35,054 nucleotides of DNA from Mycobacteriales bacterium (GTDB lineage Bacteria > Actinomycetota > Actinomycetes > Mycobacteriales > CADCTP01), in assembly GCA_035995165.1 (NCBI GenBank), contig DASYKU010000083.1:1-35054 (forward strand), written 5' to 3'. Shown here piece after piece: positions 26,201 through 35,054 of this stretch. Within the stretch, counting starts at the first letter, position 1. The number at the start of each line of letters is the position of its first letter. The position numbers and the translations under genes were made by a program. The notes below the pieces were generated by a model. That model was not told the origin of the DNA. It saw only the letters and a list, made by a program, of their open reading frames with translations, and made no database searches.

Positions 26201-26748
26201 CCTCGCTCGTCGATTCGGGTCCCGCGCCCGAGGTGCGGGTCTGGGACGTGACCTCCGGCCGCGTGCTGGCCCAGGTCCCGGTGCCCAGGGAGGCCCGTTC
26301 GGCGCTGGACCGCGGGGTCGCGCTCGACCCGAGCGGGATGGTGCTGGGCCTGACCTGGCTGCCGGATACCGAGACCGGCGCCGGTCGGGACCGCACGTCG
26401 CTGGCCCGTGCGATGCGCGACCAGGGTGACACCAAGGTGGCGCTGTTCTCGGTGTCCGAGGGCCGTCAGATCGGCACCCTGCAGGCGCCCGGTGGCTGGC
26501 CGGTCGTCCGCCCGCTCGGACCGAGCCGGGAGGCGCCCGTCGAGCTCAGCCAGGGCAGCCTGCTCGCCCTCGTGCTGCCGACGACGGCCGGTGGCCCGGC
26601 CGCACGGCTCGCCGCTGCCCCGCCGCAGTCGCTCAGCCCGGCGACGGCGTACGCAGCGTTGTGCGGCAAGTTGCTCGATCGGACCGAGTCCAGTGAGGTG
26701 ACCCGCGCCCGGCCGGACGGCGCGTACGCCGGTGACGTCTGCGGCTGA
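23272..26748 (+). CDS. trypsin-fold / STAND NTPase / membrane / beta-propeller protein (conflict-system type)
   Basis: About 1158 residues in four parts. Residues 20-205 form a trypsin-like domain of the kind fused to STAND proteins: D102 (DIAGLQL) and S172 (GLSGTPVWD) match catalytic Asp and Ser, but the His of the usual TxAHVV motif is Gln50 (TATQVV). Residues about 219-640 are an nSTAND1-like NTPase (FPGLRAFREQDAVSFFGR; Walker A GPSGVGKSS at 258-266; Walker B LVLVVDQLEE at 348-357) with a winged-helix tail. One membrane segment follows at about 658-679. The last 450 residues look like a degenerate WD40-like propeller, ending with the LC and VC cysteines common in this family. STAND proteins act as ligand-triggered switches, several in antiphage defence; that role is inferred. 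The start is uncertain: ATG 23272, 23299 and 23305 are all possible, none with a good ribosome site. Confidence 0.82.
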   Translation: MGDTPLIPSMLMGSNGAPLDAAVARVWGLGGRPVGAAFLASPDHLVTATQVVNLALGRAPEAVVPPEAVLEIDFPMLDPGGRLPARVVRWVPPSRLAGESQDIAGLQLDRPAPGDAAPLPMARVDHPFDRRVVLLGFPVGQHTGTYSVGRLRGTQAAGLARIDVEDAGGGLSGTPVWDVDAGVAVGMVIADPPGARMVPAATLFAAWPRLSEQARIASPFPGLRAFREQDAVSFFGRTELVDRLDALSRVAPVVTVLGPSGVGKSSLLHAGLMPALRTRTDTVVTVTRPAESASPLRSLALALDRAGPAAADPVARAERVTALEHLLRYGRIAEVVSAVLARAGAERLVLVVDQLEEVFAGARPDELTEFGAVLTSALNGGRSFAVVTALRADFLGEALRHPATAPLVDDPWLVSVAEPTRAELRELVTMPVERLHSVVFEAGLPDRLLGDLGIAAGRLPLLQFTLAALWDRERDGRLRHLAYDEIGRVDAAPGQHAEEVWSELSPAQCRAGERLLVQLIRPLPDGSGFIRRAALPSELDPEAWAIACRLATQRLLVLSETESAKGGPSFAVELGHESLVAHWSRLTELAVRNRDFRRWQETLRQRMRAWSDADRPVGKLPGRAELRTASRWTGEHADQMSPAERRFLARGRTRHRSMLVRTAVAVLVLILAVTYLVVARDRGAASRAANDLAAKAGAGHPAALRDPYGKVLFALRGYRTRHTDAADKAVESVGRATLVADAVLPDYSASPSYDLTGKVSADGRVMVATTADQKPAAFRIDGGSVGRILLDPMPLMSYRILAAAGARGTVAAFAGTTSGPLDPEAPRTPCAAPEPDRVQGCVTAYDLRTGRIVLEAPIWDPTLSAVTRLSVDGTDHVVGALTQGFDGVWRVLRWQVGSGRALPPVKIAGHWDDIPGFWLAPGGELATVLQVPPSSPNRRPGSVLSVLNMAGGQARVLNGAVHKATTVGASADGGRVASLVDSGPAPEVRVWDVTSGRVLAQVPVPREARSALDRGVALDPSGMVLGLTWLPDTETGAGRDRTSLARAMRDQGDTKVALFSVSEGRQIGTLQAPGGWPVVRPLGPSREAPVELSQGSLLALVLPTTAGGPAARLAAAPPQSLSPATAYAALCGKLLDRTESSEVTRARPDGAYAGDVCG

Positions 26749-26808
26749 CTGCGGCGGCAGCGCCGACGCGACGGCGAGCGGCTCGCGGCATGCGCGAGAC
26801 TTGTCGGC

Positions 26809-27150
26809 GTGACGCGGCCCGACGAGCAGAACGACAAGCCGCTCGGCCTCTTCCGGCGCCTGCTGCGGGCCGGTCAGGTCCCAGCCTCCCCGACCGATTG
26901 CGAGCACCTGCGGGCGGCACCGGCCGAGATGACATCGCGGACGCCGGGGGTGTGTGAGGACCACACTCCCGACGACGGGCCCTGGGTCCATCTGCGGGTG
27001 TGCCTGACCTGCGGGCACGTCGGCTGTTGCGACTCGTCGCCGGCTCGGCACGCGAGCGTCCACTACGAGCGGGCCGGGCATCCGGTGATGCGCTCGGCGG
27101 AGGCCGGGGAGTCGTGGCGATGGTGCTTCGTGGACCAGCTGCTCGGCTAG
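26809..27150 (+). CDS. UBP-type zinc finger protein
   Basis: A 113-residue protein that is essentially one zf-UBP domain, the finger that in eukaryotes binds the free C-terminus of ubiquitin. The ligand pattern is clear: C31, H33, C49, C65 and C68 (CLTCGHVGCC), C73, H81, H85 and H91, with ARHASVHYERAGHPV matching the family's H-x3-H-x5-H tail. The first 25 residues are a less conserved basic leader. In bacteria such stand-alone domains have no settled function. It starts 60 bases after the STAND gene and 34 bases before the PrsW gene, all on one strand, so cotranscription is possible. Start GTG; no strong ribosome site. Confidence 0.85.
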   Translation: MTRPDEQNDKPLGLFRRLLRAGQVPASPTDCEHLRAAPAEMTSRTPGVCEDHTPDDGPWVHLRVCLTCGHVGCCDSSPARHASVHYERAGHPVMRSAEAGESWRWCFVDQLLG

Positions 27151-27184
27151 ATTCCGCTGTGAGGCGGCGCTATAGGAGGCGGCA

Positions 27185-27961
27185 ATGGTACGAGGATGGG
27201 CCTGGCTCGGCGTACTGCTCGGCGGCGTGGCGCTGTTCGAGATCGTGCGCCGGGTCCTGATCGAGACCGAGAACCCGAATCTGGTCCCGTCGTTGATCCT
27301 GCTCGGTGCGGCGGTGGCGCCGGCGTCGTTCGTCACGTTCGTCCTGGGACGGCGGCTCCCGTACGACGTCAGCGGCGGAACGATCGGCGTGGTCGCCTTC
27401 CTGGGCGGCCTGGTCGGGGTGGTCACAGCCGGCCTACTCGAGTACGACACGCTGCGGGGCCTCGGGGTGCTCCCGATGGTGGCGGTCGGGCTCATCGAGG
27501 AGGCGGCCAAGCTGATCGTCCCGGTCGTGCTGCTGGTCGTGCTGCGGAGGCATCGGCGTCCCGCCGACGGTCTGCTGGTCGGGGTCGCGGCCGGTGCCGG
27601 CTTCGCCGCACTGGAGACCATGGGGTACGCGTTCGTCACGTTGATCTCGTCCAAGGGCAACGTGGGAGCCGTGCAGGACATCCTGCTGCTGCGTGGTCTG
27701 CTGAGCCCGGCCGCGCACATGGCCTGGACCGGCCTCACCGCGACCGCGCTCTGGTACGCCGCGGACCAGGGCTGGAAGGGCGCCGCGCTGCTGCGCTTCC
27801 TTGCCGTCTTCGTGCTGGCCGTGGCGCTGCACACGATCTGGGACAGCGCCGGGACGATCCCGGTGTACATCGTGCTGGCGGTCATCAGCCTCGGCCTCCT
27901 CACCTGGTTCGCGCACCTGCTCGCCCGCGGGACGAGGATGCCGGCGGTCCTGAGGACCTAG
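27185..27961 (+). CDS. PrsW-family intramembrane metalloprotease
   Basis: A 258-residue protein with about eight membrane segments, in the PrsW/CAAX-protease-like superfamily. The motifs are E105-E106 and K109 (IEEAAK), E144 (ALETMGY), H178 (SPAAHMAW), and H216 with D220 (ALHTIWD). PrsW of Bacillus cleaves an anti-sigma factor; family members cleave membrane peptides or anchored proteins. GGAGG lies 6 bases before the ATG, the best ribosome site in this part of the window. The neighbouring zinc finger and STAND genes are co-directional. No sigma/anti-sigma pair is nearby, so the substrate is unknown. Confidence 0.88.
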   Translation: MVRGWAWLGVLLGGVALFEIVRRVLIETENPNLVPSLILLGAAVAPASFVTFVLGRRLPYDVSGGTIGVVAFLGGLVGVVTAGLLEYDTLRGLGVLPMVAVGLIEEAAKLIVPVVLLVVLRRHRRPADGLLVGVAAGAGFAALETMGYAFVTLISSKGNVGAVQDILLLRGLLSPAAHMAWTGLTATALWYAADQGWKGAALLRFLAVFVLAVALHTIWDSAGTIPVYIVLAVISLGLLTWFAHLLARGTRMPAVLRT

Positions 27962-28035
27962 GCAGAGGCAATCGCTGATCTGTGGACAGTCGCTCGGCCT
28001 GTGGACGAGCGGACGCATCGGCGCTGCGACGGCTA

Positions 28036-28041
28036 TAGGGT
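28036..28041 (+). promoter_or_regulatory. -10-like box TAGGGT for a leaderless tex transcript
   Basis: TAGGGT (within CTATAGGGT) lies 7 bases before the tex GTG with no ribosome site between. Confidence 0.5.
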
Positions 28042-28048
28042 CGCGTCC

Positions 28049-30829
28049 GTGCCTGAGAAGGAGCAGACCATCGTCGCCCGCCGCATCGCCGAGGAGCTCG
28101 GCGTGCGGGAGGGACAGGTGACCGCGGCCGTCGAACTGCTCGACGGCGGCGCCACCGTCCCCTTCGTCGCGCGTTACCGGAAGGAAGTGACCGGAGCGCT
28201 CGACGATGCCCAGTTGCGCACCCTGGAGGAGCGGCTGCGCTATCTGCGGGAGTTGGAGGAGCGCCGGGCGGCGATCCTCGAGTCGGTCCGCGCGCAGGGC
28301 AAGCTCGACGCCGAGCTGGAGGCGCAGATCCTTGGCGCCGAGTCGAAGGCACGGCTGGAGGACATCTACCTGCCGTACAAGCCGCGCCGGCGGACGAGGG
28401 CGCAGATCGCGCGCGAGCAGGGCCTGGAGCCGCTGGCCGACCTGCTGCTGTCCGACCCGACGACCGATCCGTCGTCGGCTGCGGCCGGGTTCGTCACCGA
28501 GGAGGTGGCGGATGGGGCCGCGGCGCTGGAAGGCGCCCGGGCGATCCTGGCCGAGCGGTTCGGTGAGGACGCAGACCTGGTCGGCGAGCTACGTGAGCAC
28601 ATGTGGTCGCGGGGCCGGGCGGTCTCGAAGGTCCGTGAGGGGCGGGAGCAGACCGGGGCGAAGTTCTCCGACTACTTCGAGTTCTCCGAGCCGCTCGTCA
28701 AGCTGCCCTCGCACCGGATCCTGGCGTTGTTCCGGGGCGAGAAGGAAGAGGTCCTGGAGCTGGATCTGAACCCGGAGGACGCTCCGGAGTCCGGCGCGGG
28801 ACCGGGGCCGTACGAGGTCCGGATCGCCGCTCGCTTCGGGGTCTCCAACCAGGGCCGGCCGGCGGATTCCTGGCTGGCCGAGACCGTCCGGTGGGCCTGG
28901 CGGACGAGGCTGCTGGTCCGGCTCGACCTGGACCTGCGCGGACGGCTGCGGCAGCGGGCCGAGGACGAGGCGACCCGCGTCTTCGCCAACAACCTGCGCG
29001 ATCTGCTGCTGGCCGCGCCGGCGGGTGCCCGGCCCACGCTCGGGCTGGACCCGGGTCTACGTACCGGGGTGAAGGTCGCGGTGGTCGACGGCACCGGCAA
29101 GGTGGTCGCCACCGACACGATCTACCCGCACGAGCCGCGCCGGCAGTGGGATCCGGCGCTCGACTCGCTGGCCCGGCTGGCGCAGGAGCATCATGTCGAG
29201 CTGATCGCGATCGGCAACGGGACGGCGTCCCGGGAGACCGACAAGCTCGCGGGCGATCTGATCTCGCGCAACCCCGAGCTGCCGCTGACCAAGATCGTGG
29301 TGTCGGAGGCAGGCGCGTCCGTCTACTCGGCCTCGGCCTACGCGTCGAGTGAGCTGCCCTCGATGGACGTCTCGTTGCGTGGCGCCGTCTCGATCGCCCG
29401 CCGGCTGCAGGACCCGTTGGCCGAGCTGGTGAAGATCGACCCGAAGTCGATCGGCGTGGGGCAGTACCAGCACGACATCCCGGAGCCGGTGCTGTCCCGC
29501 GCTCTGGACACGGTGGTCGAGGACTGCGTGAACGCGGTCGGCGTCGACGTGAACACCGCCTCGGTTCCGCTGCTGACCAGAGTGTCCGGCGTGGGGCCAT
29601 CGCTGGCGGAGGGCATCGTCGCGCACCGGGATGCGAACGGGCCGTTCGCGGCGCGGACGGCGCTGAAGGAGGTGCCGCGGCTCGGGCCGAAGGCGTTCGA
29701 GCTGTGCGCCGGGTTCCTCCGGGTCCGCGGCGAGGACCCGCTGGACGGGTCCAGCGTCCACCCCGAGTCCTATCCGGTGGTGCGGCGGATCGTGTCCGCG
29801 ACCGGAACGGATGTGCGTTCGCTGCTCGGCAACGGACCGGTGCTGCGCTCGCTGGCGCCCGGCGACTTCGTCGATGATTTCTTCGGGCTGCCGACGGTGA
29901 CCGACATCCTATCCGAGCTGGAGAAGCCGGGCCGGGATCCGCGACCGGAGTTCAAGACCGCGCGGTTCACCGAGGGCGTGGAGAAGGTGGCCGACCTACA
30001 GCCCGGGATGGTGCTGGAGGGCGTGGTGACCAACGTCGCGGCGTTCGGCGCATTCGTCGACGTGGGCGTGCACCAGGACGGTTTGGTGCACGTGTCCGCG
30101 ATGTCGAACTCGTACGTCTCGGATCCGCGGGACGTGGTGAAGTCCGGCGACGTCGTCCGGGTCAAGGTGCTCAACGTCGACGTCCCGCGCAACCGGATCG
30201 GGCTGACGCTGCGGTTGGAGGAGGAGACCGCGCGGCGGCCACGGGAGGATCGGCGCCCAGGCGGACGCGCTGGTCGCGAGGCTGCTCGGCCGGGTGGGAA
30301 CGACCGCCGGCGCGGGCCGGGCGGCGGCCGGGCCGGGACCAAGGCTGCGGCGGGAGCACCCGTCGCGGCGGACGCCCCACAGGATGCGAATTCAGCCAAG
30401 CCCGCCGCCGCACCCAAGGCGGATGACGCCGGCCGTCGCGCTCCTGCTGGGAACTCCCGCGGTGATCGCCCCGACGGGCGAGACGCCCGGGGTGGTCGCG
30501 ACGGCGCCGGCCGGGGCGGCGCTGGCCGAGACGGCGCTGGTCGAGACGGCGCTGGTCGAGACGGCGCTGGCCGGGACGGCGGCGGTCGGGACAGCGCTGG
30601 CCGGGAGAGTGCTGGCCGGGAGAGTGCCAGCCGGGACGGCGGCAGAGCGGGCGGCGGGGAGCGTCGCGGTGGCGAGCGCCGCGACGGCGACGATCGCCGG
30701 GACAGCCGCGGCGGCGACCAGCGCGGACGTCCGGAGCCGACCGGCTCGATGGCGGACGCGCTCCGCCGGGCCGGTTTCGGAGGTTCGGGAGACGGCGGCA
30801 AGTCCCGGGACCGCGATCGAGGGCGCTGA
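28049..30829 (+). CDS. tex: Tex-family RNA-binding transcription accessory protein with long RGG-like tail
   Basis: A 926-residue protein. The N-terminal Tex helical region starts directly (EKEQTIVARRIAEELG) and is followed by the YqgF/RuvC-like domain (TLGLDPGLRTGVKVAVVDGTG near 330-350), the helix-hairpin-helix region (NTASVPLLTRVSGVGPSLAEGI) and the S1 domain (about 655-724; GVVTNVAAFGAFVDVGVHQDGLVHVS). The core is about 725 residues, so the last 200 are an extension: Ala/Gly/Arg/Asp-rich, disordered, with tandem GRDGA pentapeptides, then ERRGGERR-type RGG motifs and a short conserved end (GSMADALRRAGFG). Tex binds RNA polymerase and nucleic acids; the tail probably adds RNA binding (inference). 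The GTG at 28049 is preferred over an in-frame GTG at 28001 because the -10 box sits between them. Confidence 0.93.
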   Translation: MPEKEQTIVARRIAEELGVREGQVTAAVELLDGGATVPFVARYRKEVTGALDDAQLRTLEERLRYLRELEERRAAILESVRAQGKLDAELEAQILGAESKARLEDIYLPYKPRRRTRAQIAREQGLEPLADLLLSDPTTDPSSAAAGFVTEEVADGAAALEGARAILAERFGEDADLVGELREHMWSRGRAVSKVREGREQTGAKFSDYFEFSEPLVKLPSHRILALFRGEKEEVLELDLNPEDAPESGAGPGPYEVRIAARFGVSNQGRPADSWLAETVRWAWRTRLLVRLDLDLRGRLRQRAEDEATRVFANNLRDLLLAAPAGARPTLGLDPGLRTGVKVAVVDGTGKVVATDTIYPHEPRRQWDPALDSLARLAQEHHVELIAIGNGTASRETDKLAGDLISRNPELPLTKIVVSEAGASVYSASAYASSELPSMDVSLRGAVSIARRLQDPLAELVKIDPKSIGVGQYQHDIPEPVLSRALDTVVEDCVNAVGVDVNTASVPLLTRVSGVGPSLAEGIVAHRDANGPFAARTALKEVPRLGPKAFELCAGFLRVRGEDPLDGSSVHPESYPVVRRIVSATGTDVRSLLGNGPVLRSLAPGDFVDDFFGLPTVTDILSELEKPGRDPRPEFKTARFTEGVEKVADLQPGMVLEGVVTNVAAFGAFVDVGVHQDGLVHVSAMSNSYVSDPRDVVKSGDVVRVKVLNVDVPRNRIGLTLRLEEETARRPREDRRPGGRAGREAARPGGNDRRRGPGGGRAGTKAAAGAPVAADAPQDANSAKPAAAPKADDAGRRAPAGNSRGDRPDGRDARGGRDGAGRGGAGRDGAGRDGAGRDGAGRDGGGRDSAGRESAGRESASRDGGRAGGGERRGGERRDGDDRRDSRGGDQRGRPEPTGSMADALRRAGFGGSGDGGKSRDRDRGR
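30491..30660 (+). repeat. 15-bp coding tandem repeats (GRDGA pentapeptides) in tex
   Basis: About ten variants of GGYCGNGACGGCGCT follow one another in frame, encoding GRDGA, GRDSA and GRESA units. Middle units are identical or differ by one base; those at the edges have drifted, as in a slippage-grown array. Confidence 0.8.
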
Positions 30830-30873
30830 CCCGGCACGGGAGCGGTTGGGCGGCGCCTGCAGCCGGCGGCTCC

Positions 30874-30879
30874 TAGGCT
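30874..30879 (+). promoter_or_regulatory. -10-like box TAGGCT for a leaderless ynfA transcript
   Basis: TAGGCT lies 7 bases before the GTG of the YnfA gene, with no ribosome site between them. Confidence 0.45.
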
Positions 30880-30886
30880 GGCCGCC

Positions 30887-31222
30887 GTGACGGTGGCGCG
30901 GTCGTTGGTGTTGTTCGTGCTGGCGGCGATCGCCGAGATCGGCGGTGCGTGGCTGATCTGGCAGGGCGTACGGGAGCACCGCGGGATCGCCTGGATCGGC
31001 GGCGGCCTCCTCGCGCTCGGGATCTACGGTTTCATCGCCACGCTGCAGCCGGACGCGAACTTCGGCCGCATCCTGGCCGCGTACGGCGGGATCTTCGTGG
31101 TCGGATCGCTCGCCTGGGGCGTGGTCCTCGACGGCTTCCACCCGGACCGGTACGACATCGCCGGCGCGCTGATCTGCCTGGTCGGCGTCGTCGTGATCAT
31201 GTACGCGCCGCGGGCGGGCTAG
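30887..31222 (+). CDS. ynfA: YnfA (UPF0060) family membrane protein
   Basis: A 111-residue protein with four membrane segments. It carries the family's features: [14 protein letters not shown] in segment 1, [27 protein letters not shown] across segments 2-3, and [25 protein letters not shown] at the end. YnfA proteins resemble small multidrug-resistance transporters and have been linked to efflux of small cations in enterobacteria; the role here is open. Its TAG stop shares the CTAG palindrome with the stop codon of the convergent MDMPI-family gene. Confidence 0.93.
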   Translation: MTVARSLVLFVLAAIAEIGGAWLIWQGVREHRGIAWIGGGLLALGIYGFIATLQPDANFGRILAAYGGIFVVGSLAWGVVLDGFHPDRYDIAGALICLVGVVVIMYAPRAG

Positions 31223-31986
31223 AAGACCGAGGCCGCCAGCCAGCGGTCGAGCACCAGCCGGTCGCCGTGGATCTCGAAGCGCGGGTCATCCGCCGGCAGC
31301 CGTCGGTTGAGCAGCAGGAACAGCGAACCGGCGCCACCGCGGACGGCCACGTCCGCCTTGACGTGCCCGTGCTCCCAGGTCAGCCCGTCCACCGTCCCGC
31401 GCAGCACCCACTCGCCGGCCGGACCGAGATCGCCGTCGATCGCGTGCAGGTGAATCGAACGACCCGGCTCCAGCGCCCGCGTCTCCTTGTACGAGTGCAC
31501 GATCGGCAGGATCTCCAGCCACTCGTCCACGCCGCCCGCCGCGAGCGAGGACTCGATCGACACCGGCTGCTCCAGCGCCAGCGCCGCATCCGCGACGTGC
31601 ACCACGACCTCGTACGTCATCCGCTGCAGCCAGAACGACGTCGGCGCACTGCCTCCCGCCCAGGACCAGACCACCATCGACGGCCCGGCCGACCGGACGG
31701 CCGCGACCAGCTCGGCGGCGCCCTCCCGCAGCCAGTCCGGCAGGTCGGCCGGGTCGTCCGGTGTCGGGCGCCCCTGCGAGTCCCGGTGCCGCACCGGCTC
31801 CGTCGCCCGGGTCGCGATGATCGTGGTCATCCAGCGGAACGAGCCGCCCACATGCCCGGCCAGCCGGGCCAGGTTCCACTCCGGCGTGGTCGGCACCGGC
31901 GTCGCCGGATCGGCCCCGGCGACCAGGGCCGCGAGCGTCGCGGTCCAGGCCGGGAGCTCCTCGTACAGCCGCTCGATGTCGCGCAC
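31219..31986 (-). CDS. maleylpyruvate-isomerase / DinB-like (MDMPI) family protein
   Basis: A 255-residue protein of the mycothiol-dependent maleylpyruvate isomerase family. The N-terminal four-helix DinB-like domain has the metal-site signatures [16 protein letters not shown] and [12 protein letters not shown] (Glu and His ligands). A C-terminal SCP2-like MDMPI domain follows ([22 protein letters not shown] to [10 protein letters not shown]). Many actinomycetes have dozens of these, mostly of unknown thiol-transfer function, so no substrate is assigned. I chose the GTG at 31986, which has a -10-like TACGGT 6 bases upstream; an in-frame start at 32067 would run through the copper operator. 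Confidence 0.85.
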   Translation of the reverse strand: MRDIERLYEELPAWTATLAALVAGADPATPVPTTPEWNLARLAGHVGGSFRWMTTIIATRATEPVRHRDSQGRPTPDDPADLPDWLREGAAELVAAVRSAGPSMVVWSWAGGSAPTSFWLQRMTYEVVVHVADAALALEQPVSIESSLAAGGVDEWLEILPIVHSYKETRALEPGRSIHLHAIDGDLGPAGEWVLRGTVDGLTWEHGHVKADVAVRGGAGSLFLLLNRRLPADDPRFEIHGDRLVLDRWLAASVF

Positions 31987-31992
31987 ACCCGC

Positions 31993-31998
31993 ACCGTA
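31993..31998 (-). promoter_or_regulatory. -10-like box TACGGT for a leaderless MDMPI transcript
   Basis: On the minus strand TACGGT lies 6 bases before the GTG. The divergent csoR operator is only 25 bases away, so copper control of this gene too is possible but unproven. Confidence 0.4.
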
Positions 31999-32022
31999 CC
32001 GGTCCTGAGCAGTGGCGATGAC

Positions 32023-32041
32023 TACCCTAGGGGGGTATGGT
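32023..32041 (+). promoter_or_regulatory. CsoR operator and overlapping -10 box of the copper operon
   Basis: TACCC-TAGGG-GGGTA (32023-32037) is the C-run/G-run inverted repeat typical of CsoR-family sites. It overlaps TATGGT (32036-32041), a good -10 box, with a weak TGGCGA 17 bases further upstream as a possible -35. A repressor here would block polymerase until copper releases it. The csoR ribosome site GAGGAGG follows before the ATG. Confidence 0.75.
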
Positions 32042-32065
32042 GTGCCTTGAGACCGAGGAGGCTCC

Positions 32066-32347
32066 ATGCCCGGCTACAGCGAGACCAAGGACGACCACCT
32101 GAGGCGACTGCGCCGCATCGAAGGCCAGGTTCGCGGTCTGCAGCGGATGGTCGAGGAGGACAAGTACTGCATCGACGTCCTCACCCAGGTCTCCGCGGCG
32201 ACCCGCGCGCTGCAGTCGTTCTCGCTGGGGCTGCTCGACGAGCACCTCACCGGTTGCGTGCTCGACGCGGCCGCCCGCGGGGGCAAGGAGGCGGACGACA
32301 AGGTCCGCGAGGCATCCGAGGCGATCGCCCGTCTGGTGCGGTCCTAG
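32066..32347 (+). CDS. csoR: copper-sensing repressor CsoR
   Basis: A 93-residue all-helical DUF156 regulator. The Cu(I) ligands are C35 (KYCIDV), H60 and C64 (DEHLTGCV), the C-H-C set that separates copper sensors from FrmR- or RcnR-type members. The N-terminal [16 protein letters not shown] helix carries the DNA-contacting Arg and Lys residues. It is the first gene of a csoR-copZ-copA operon and has its own operator, so it is autoregulated. The ATG follows GAGGAGG by 6 bases. Confidence 0.93.
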   Translation: MPGYSETKDDHLRRLRRIEGQVRGLQRMVEEDKYCIDVLTQVSAATRALQSFSLGLLDEHLTGCVLDAAARGGKEADDKVREASEAIARLVRS

Positions 32348-32365
32348 AGCACGGGGGAGACGACG

Positions 32366-32568
32366 ATGACCAGCACGTACGCGGTCGAGGGCATGACCTG
32401 CGAGCACTGCGTCCGCTCGGTGACCGAGGAGGTCTCCGAGGTGCCGGGTGTGACCGCGGTCGACGTCGACCTGGACAGCGGCCGGCTGACCGTCACCGGC
32501 GCGGCCGAGGAGAGCGCGGTACGGGCGGCGGTCGTCGAGGCCGGCTACCAGGTGGTCGAGCCGGCGTC

Positions 32569-32572
<4 letters not shown>
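32366..32572 (+). CDS. copZ: copper chaperone CopZ (heavy-metal-associated domain)
   Basis: A 68-residue single HMA domain with the metal site GMTCEHC (C12 and C15) and the family's beta-alpha-beta-beta-alpha-beta pattern ([30 protein letters not shown]). It binds Cu(I) in the cytoplasm and hands it to the CopA ATPase. It starts 18 bases after csoR and its stop overlaps the copA start (GTGA), so chaperone and pump are translated together. Confidence 0.93.
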
Positions 32573-34758
<2,186 letters not shown>

Positions 34759-34781
34759 CGGGCGGCCGCGAGCCGGGTCCG

Positions 34782-35054
34782 TCAGAGGCGCGGTCGAGGC
34801 CGCGGCCCCGGCACGGTGATCGGTCCCGGGATCCGGTCCAGCACCCAGTCCACGCTCACCCCGAGCGCATCCGCGACCAGCCCGAGCCGCCACGCATCCA
34901 ACCCCTGCGACCCGCGCTCGATCGCGCTCACGAAGTTCCGGCTCACCCGCGCCGCATCGGCGACCTGCTGCTGCCCCATCCGCAACCACTGCCGCTGCAA
35001 CCGAACCCGCCGCCCCACCACCTCCCGAAATTCCCTCTCATCCCGAACCCGCCC
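34782..35054 (-). CDS. XRE-family helix-turn-helix regulator, 5' end outside the window
   Basis: A Cro/cI-type DNA-binding domain: RRVRLQRQWLRMGQQQVADAARVSRNFVSAIERGSQGLDAWRLGLVADALGVSVDWVL, followed by a short Pro/Arg tail. Helix 2-turn-helix 3 is QQQVADAARVSRNFVSAIERG. The frame stays open to the right edge with family-like residues (DEREFREVVGRRV), so the true start is probably just outside; adjacent in-frame GTGs at 35021 and 35018 are alternatives. Convergent with copA and with no evident link to it. Target unknown. Confidence 0.8.
   Translation of the reverse strand, partial: GRVRDEREFREVVGRRVRLQRQWLRMGQQQVADAARVSRNFVSAIERGSQGLDAWRLGLVADALGVSVDWVLDRIPGPITVPGPRPRPRL

Noticed and set aside
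18985-27903. A 2972-residue minus-strand frame
   Set aside because: It runs antisense through the M20, hutF and STAND genes and overlaps glgX in another frame. Composition is that of a GC-rich shadow frame, with no domain recognised.
30949-32568. Upstream extension of the CopA frame through YnfA, MDMPI, csoR and copZ
   Set aside because: It overlaps four well-supported genes in other frames; the GTGA overlap with copZ sets the CopA start.

Overview
The window is GC-rich, actinobacterial chromosomal DNA. Lsr2, a SARP-type regulator, a mycothiol-type (MDMPI/DinB) protein, a Tex protein with a long RGG-like tail, frequent GTG starts, 4-base ATGA/GTGA gene overlaps and many -10-like TAGGGT or TAGGCT boxes 6-8 bases before start codons (leaderless transcripts) all point to Actinomycetia. 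I cannot name the genus.

Positions 1-513 look different from the rest: visibly lower GC and no convincing gene. They end at a copy of the 3' half of a tRNA-Lys(TTT) gene (514-555), starting at the anticodon. That is the footprint of a tyrosine-integrase attachment site, so 1-513 is probably the right end of an integrated element and what follows is the chromosome side of the junction.

Positions 565-5072 (all minus strand) hold the most unusual locus. In transcription order it has an E1/ThiF-like adenylating enzyme with an N-terminal PqqD/RRE-like domain, a membrane M50-type metallopeptidase with its own PqqD-like N-terminus, a 23-residue peptide ending KCPKC with a near-perfect ribosome binding site, a strong hairpin, a secreted right-handed beta-helix protein, a terminator-like hairpin and a small SARP regulator. 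I read this as a probable RiPP or peptide-signal cassette with no YcaO, radical SAM or lanthipeptide enzyme in view.

Positions 5270-16341 carry a Tat-lipoprotein intradiol-dioxygenase-like protein, a two-gene ABC-2 exporter, a divergent SGNH hydrolase, a beta-carbonic anhydrase, a very large secreted GH87-like alpha-1,3-glucanase built from duplicated discoidin and FN3 modules, and a RecQ helicase. A 15-bp-stem bidirectional terminator separates the carbonic anhydrase from the glucanase. Positions 16374-17411 hold an SDR oxidoreductase flanked by two families of tandem repeats. Then come a ClpP paralogue, Lsr2, a two-gene histidine-catabolism unit (M20 amidohydrolase plus HutF) and convergent glgX.

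Positions 23272-27961 encode a trypsin-fold/STAND NTPase/membrane/beta-propeller protein whose catalytic His position is Gln, followed co-directionally by a UBP zinc finger and a PrsW-type intramembrane protease. The remainder holds Tex, YnfA, an MDMPI-family protein, a complete copper-response operon (CsoR operator, csoR, copZ, copA) and the 5'-truncated end of an XRE regulator at the right edge.
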